8,766 nt of DNA from positions 1 through 8,766 of the forward strand of contig DNZD01000049.1 of the NCBI GenBank assembly GCA_003504855.1, given 5' to 3'. Shown one piece after another: positions 7,914 through 8,766 of this stretch (position 1 is the stretch's first letter; every line of letters begins with the position of its first letter). Made by a program: the position numbers and the translations under genes. The DNA is from Cytophagales bacterium. Lineage in GTDB: Bacteria > Bacteroidota > Bacteroidia > Cytophagales > Cyclobacteriaceae. The notes under the pieces were generated by a model. That model saw nothing but the letters and a program-made list of their open reading frames with translations. It did no database searches and was not told where the DNA came from.

Positions 7914-7970
7914 AGCCACCAATTCAGTCGGGTACAATGATGGATTAATCAACCTGACGAGTTGGTGGCT
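7914..7970 (-). terminator. Long imperfect hairpin after the M20 gene, possible terminator
   Basis: The outer nine bases pair perfectly (7914-7922 AGCCACCAA with 7962-7970 TTGGTGGCT). Pairing continues inward to 7933/7952 with two G-T wobbles and one bulged A (7926), giving about 19 pairs around an 18-base loop. It starts 17 bases beyond the stop codon of the M20 gene on the - strand. The following - strand sequence is CATCTTTTCTG, a short interrupted T-tract. Position favours a terminator, but the long loop and weak T-run also fit a palindromic repeat element or an mRNA 3' end structure. Confidence 0.5.
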
Positions 7971-7986
7971 ACGCAGCATATGTTCT

Positions 7987-8766
7987 TTAGTTTCCTTCCG
8001 GCAGCGGTGGCGGGCCCTCCGGGATATAGGGCTTAAACACATGACCATTTCTGGTCTTCTCAAATTCATCGCGTACGGCTTTGCGCAAAGGTTCCTGTTC
8101 ATACAGATCGACCATGGTCATGGCCAATGCCTTTGCCGCATACACCATTCCTTTATGTCCGATAGACATTCCCGCGCACGCCACTTCAGCCCACGAATGC
8201 CAGGGTGCTCCCTTGGCTCCGGTGGTTACGCGCAGCCGAACGGTAGGGACCACCCAGCTGATATCACCCGTGTCAGTTGATCCGCCGGAAGGATCTTCGT
8301 CCGTCGGGATCATGGGATATATCTTACCGTCCAATCCGATCACCGGTGAACCGCTCGTTTCCTGGATCTTTTTGGCGAAAGATTGCTCTTCGTCTGTGTA
8401 GGAGATTGGTCCGAGCTGTTCAATATTCTTTTGAACTGCTTCTGCCCCAACATGGTTGACCATGATCTCGTAGTTGCCACTGATTACGCTCAACTTGCTT
8501 TCCACGCCTGCGATGATGGCTGCGCCTTTGGCAATTTCCTGAACCCTTTCAAAAACGGTTTGTACTCCGTCGCGCTTTGAGTCGCGAACCCACATCCAGG
8601 TCTTTGCATATTCAGGTACCACATTGGGTACATCGCCTCCGGCAATCGTGGCATAGTGCATGCGCACCGTGGGTCTCACGTGTTCGCGCAACATATTCAC
8701 CCCATCCGTAAATGCTTCGAGACCATCCACGGCACTGCGTCCATTCCACGGATCACCGGCGGCATG
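7987..8766 (-). CDS. M20 family amidohydrolase, AbgB-like, C-terminal part (5' end outside window)
   Basis: This is the last 259 residues of a metal-dependent M20 amidohydrolase/peptidase. The frame remains open to the window edge (visible start HAAGDPWNGRSA); the internal ATG at 8728-8730 is not the true start. The visible part covers the dimerisation domain, which opens with the conserved His-Ala followed by GRSA and includes the VPNVVPEYAKTWMWVRD segment. It then returns to the catalytic domain with GGSTDTGDISWVVPT (residues 161-175 of the fragment) and PWHSW, whose His is the likely last metal ligand. The STD(T/V)GD(I/V)SWV(V/T)PT block is typical of AbgB-type enzymes such as the p-aminobenzoyl-glutamate hydrolase subunit, but the substrate here is not known. 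The first metal ligands and any signal peptide lie outside the window. The C-terminus ends in a proline-rich tail (GPPPLPEGN). It is followed by a 233-bp gap with a large hairpin, so it probably ends its own transcription unit. Confidence 0.93.
   Translation of the reverse strand, partial: HAAGDPWNGRSAVDGLEAFTDGVNMLREHVRPTVRMHYATIAGGDVPNVVPEYAKTWMWVRDSKRDGVQTVFERVQEIAKGAAIIAGVESKLSVISGNYEIMVNHVGAEAVQKNIEQLGPISYTDEEQSFAKKIQETSGSPVIGLDGKIYPMIPTDEDPSGGSTDTGDISWVVPTVRLRVTTGAKGAPWHSWAEVACAGMSIGHKGMVYAAKALAMTMVDLYEQEPLRKAVRDEFEKTRNGHVFKPYIPEGPPPLPEGN

Noticed and set aside
7914..7970. Integron attC-like recombination site
   Set aside because: The hairpin and bulged base are reminiscent, but the required RYYYAAC/GTTRRRY core boxes are not met and there is no gene cassette or integrase nearby.
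7987..8730. Treating the ATG at 8728-8730 as the start of the M20 gene
   Set aside because: The frame is open to the window edge and the upstream residues (HAAGDPWNGRSA) match the conserved start of the M20 dimerisation domain, so the gene continues beyond the window.
1..8766. Mobile elements, CRISPR arrays, tRNA/rRNA genes, riboswitches, phage or defence genes
   Set aside because: I saw no terminal inverted repeats with a transposase, no regularly spaced repeats, no RNA gene signatures and no defence-type domains on either strand.

Overview
The window reads as ordinary chromosomal DNA from a member of the Bacteroidota, most likely a Cytophagia-type bacterium. This is an inference from several signs: a large secreted protein that combines a carboxypeptidase-regulatory-like domain, macroglobulin-like domains and a TonB-receptor plug; short Bacteroidota-style signal peptides ending in GAQ, FAQ or HAQ; and start codons preceded by A/T-rich stretches with no clear Shine-Dalgarno sequence. 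Five protein genes fill nearly all of the window, and two of them run off its ends.

Layout: at the left edge, the last two-thirds of aspartate-semialdehyde dehydrogenase (asd) lies on the + strand (1-609). It is closed by a strong intrinsic terminator at 629-664. Everything else is on the - strand and converges on that terminator. Read in transcription order from the right edge, the genes are: the C-terminal half of an AbgB-like M20 amidohydrolase (8766-7987); an 866-residue secreted macroglobulin/TonB-plug fusion protein (7753-5153); a secreted S9 serine peptidase (4975-2927); and a second secreted S9 serine peptidase (2842-668).

The two S9 peptidases are 84 bp apart and could be co-transcribed. 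Both have complete Ser-Asp-His triads and beta-propeller repeats, and their differing nucleophile motifs show they are not a recent duplication. The gaps before the macroglobulin/plug gene (233 bp) and before the first S9 gene (177 bp) are long enough for separate promoters. They hold a long imperfect hairpin, a 22-bp-spaced pair of direct repeats and a 14-bp perfect palindrome. Taken together, the - strand genes suggest export and breakdown of peptides at the cell envelope, but nothing in the sequence proves they act in one pathway.

I see no mobile element, CRISPR array, RNA gene, phage gene or defence system. The most unusual item is the macroglobulin/TonB-plug fusion without a beta-barrel. 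The type occurs widely in Bacteroidota, but to my knowledge its function is not established.
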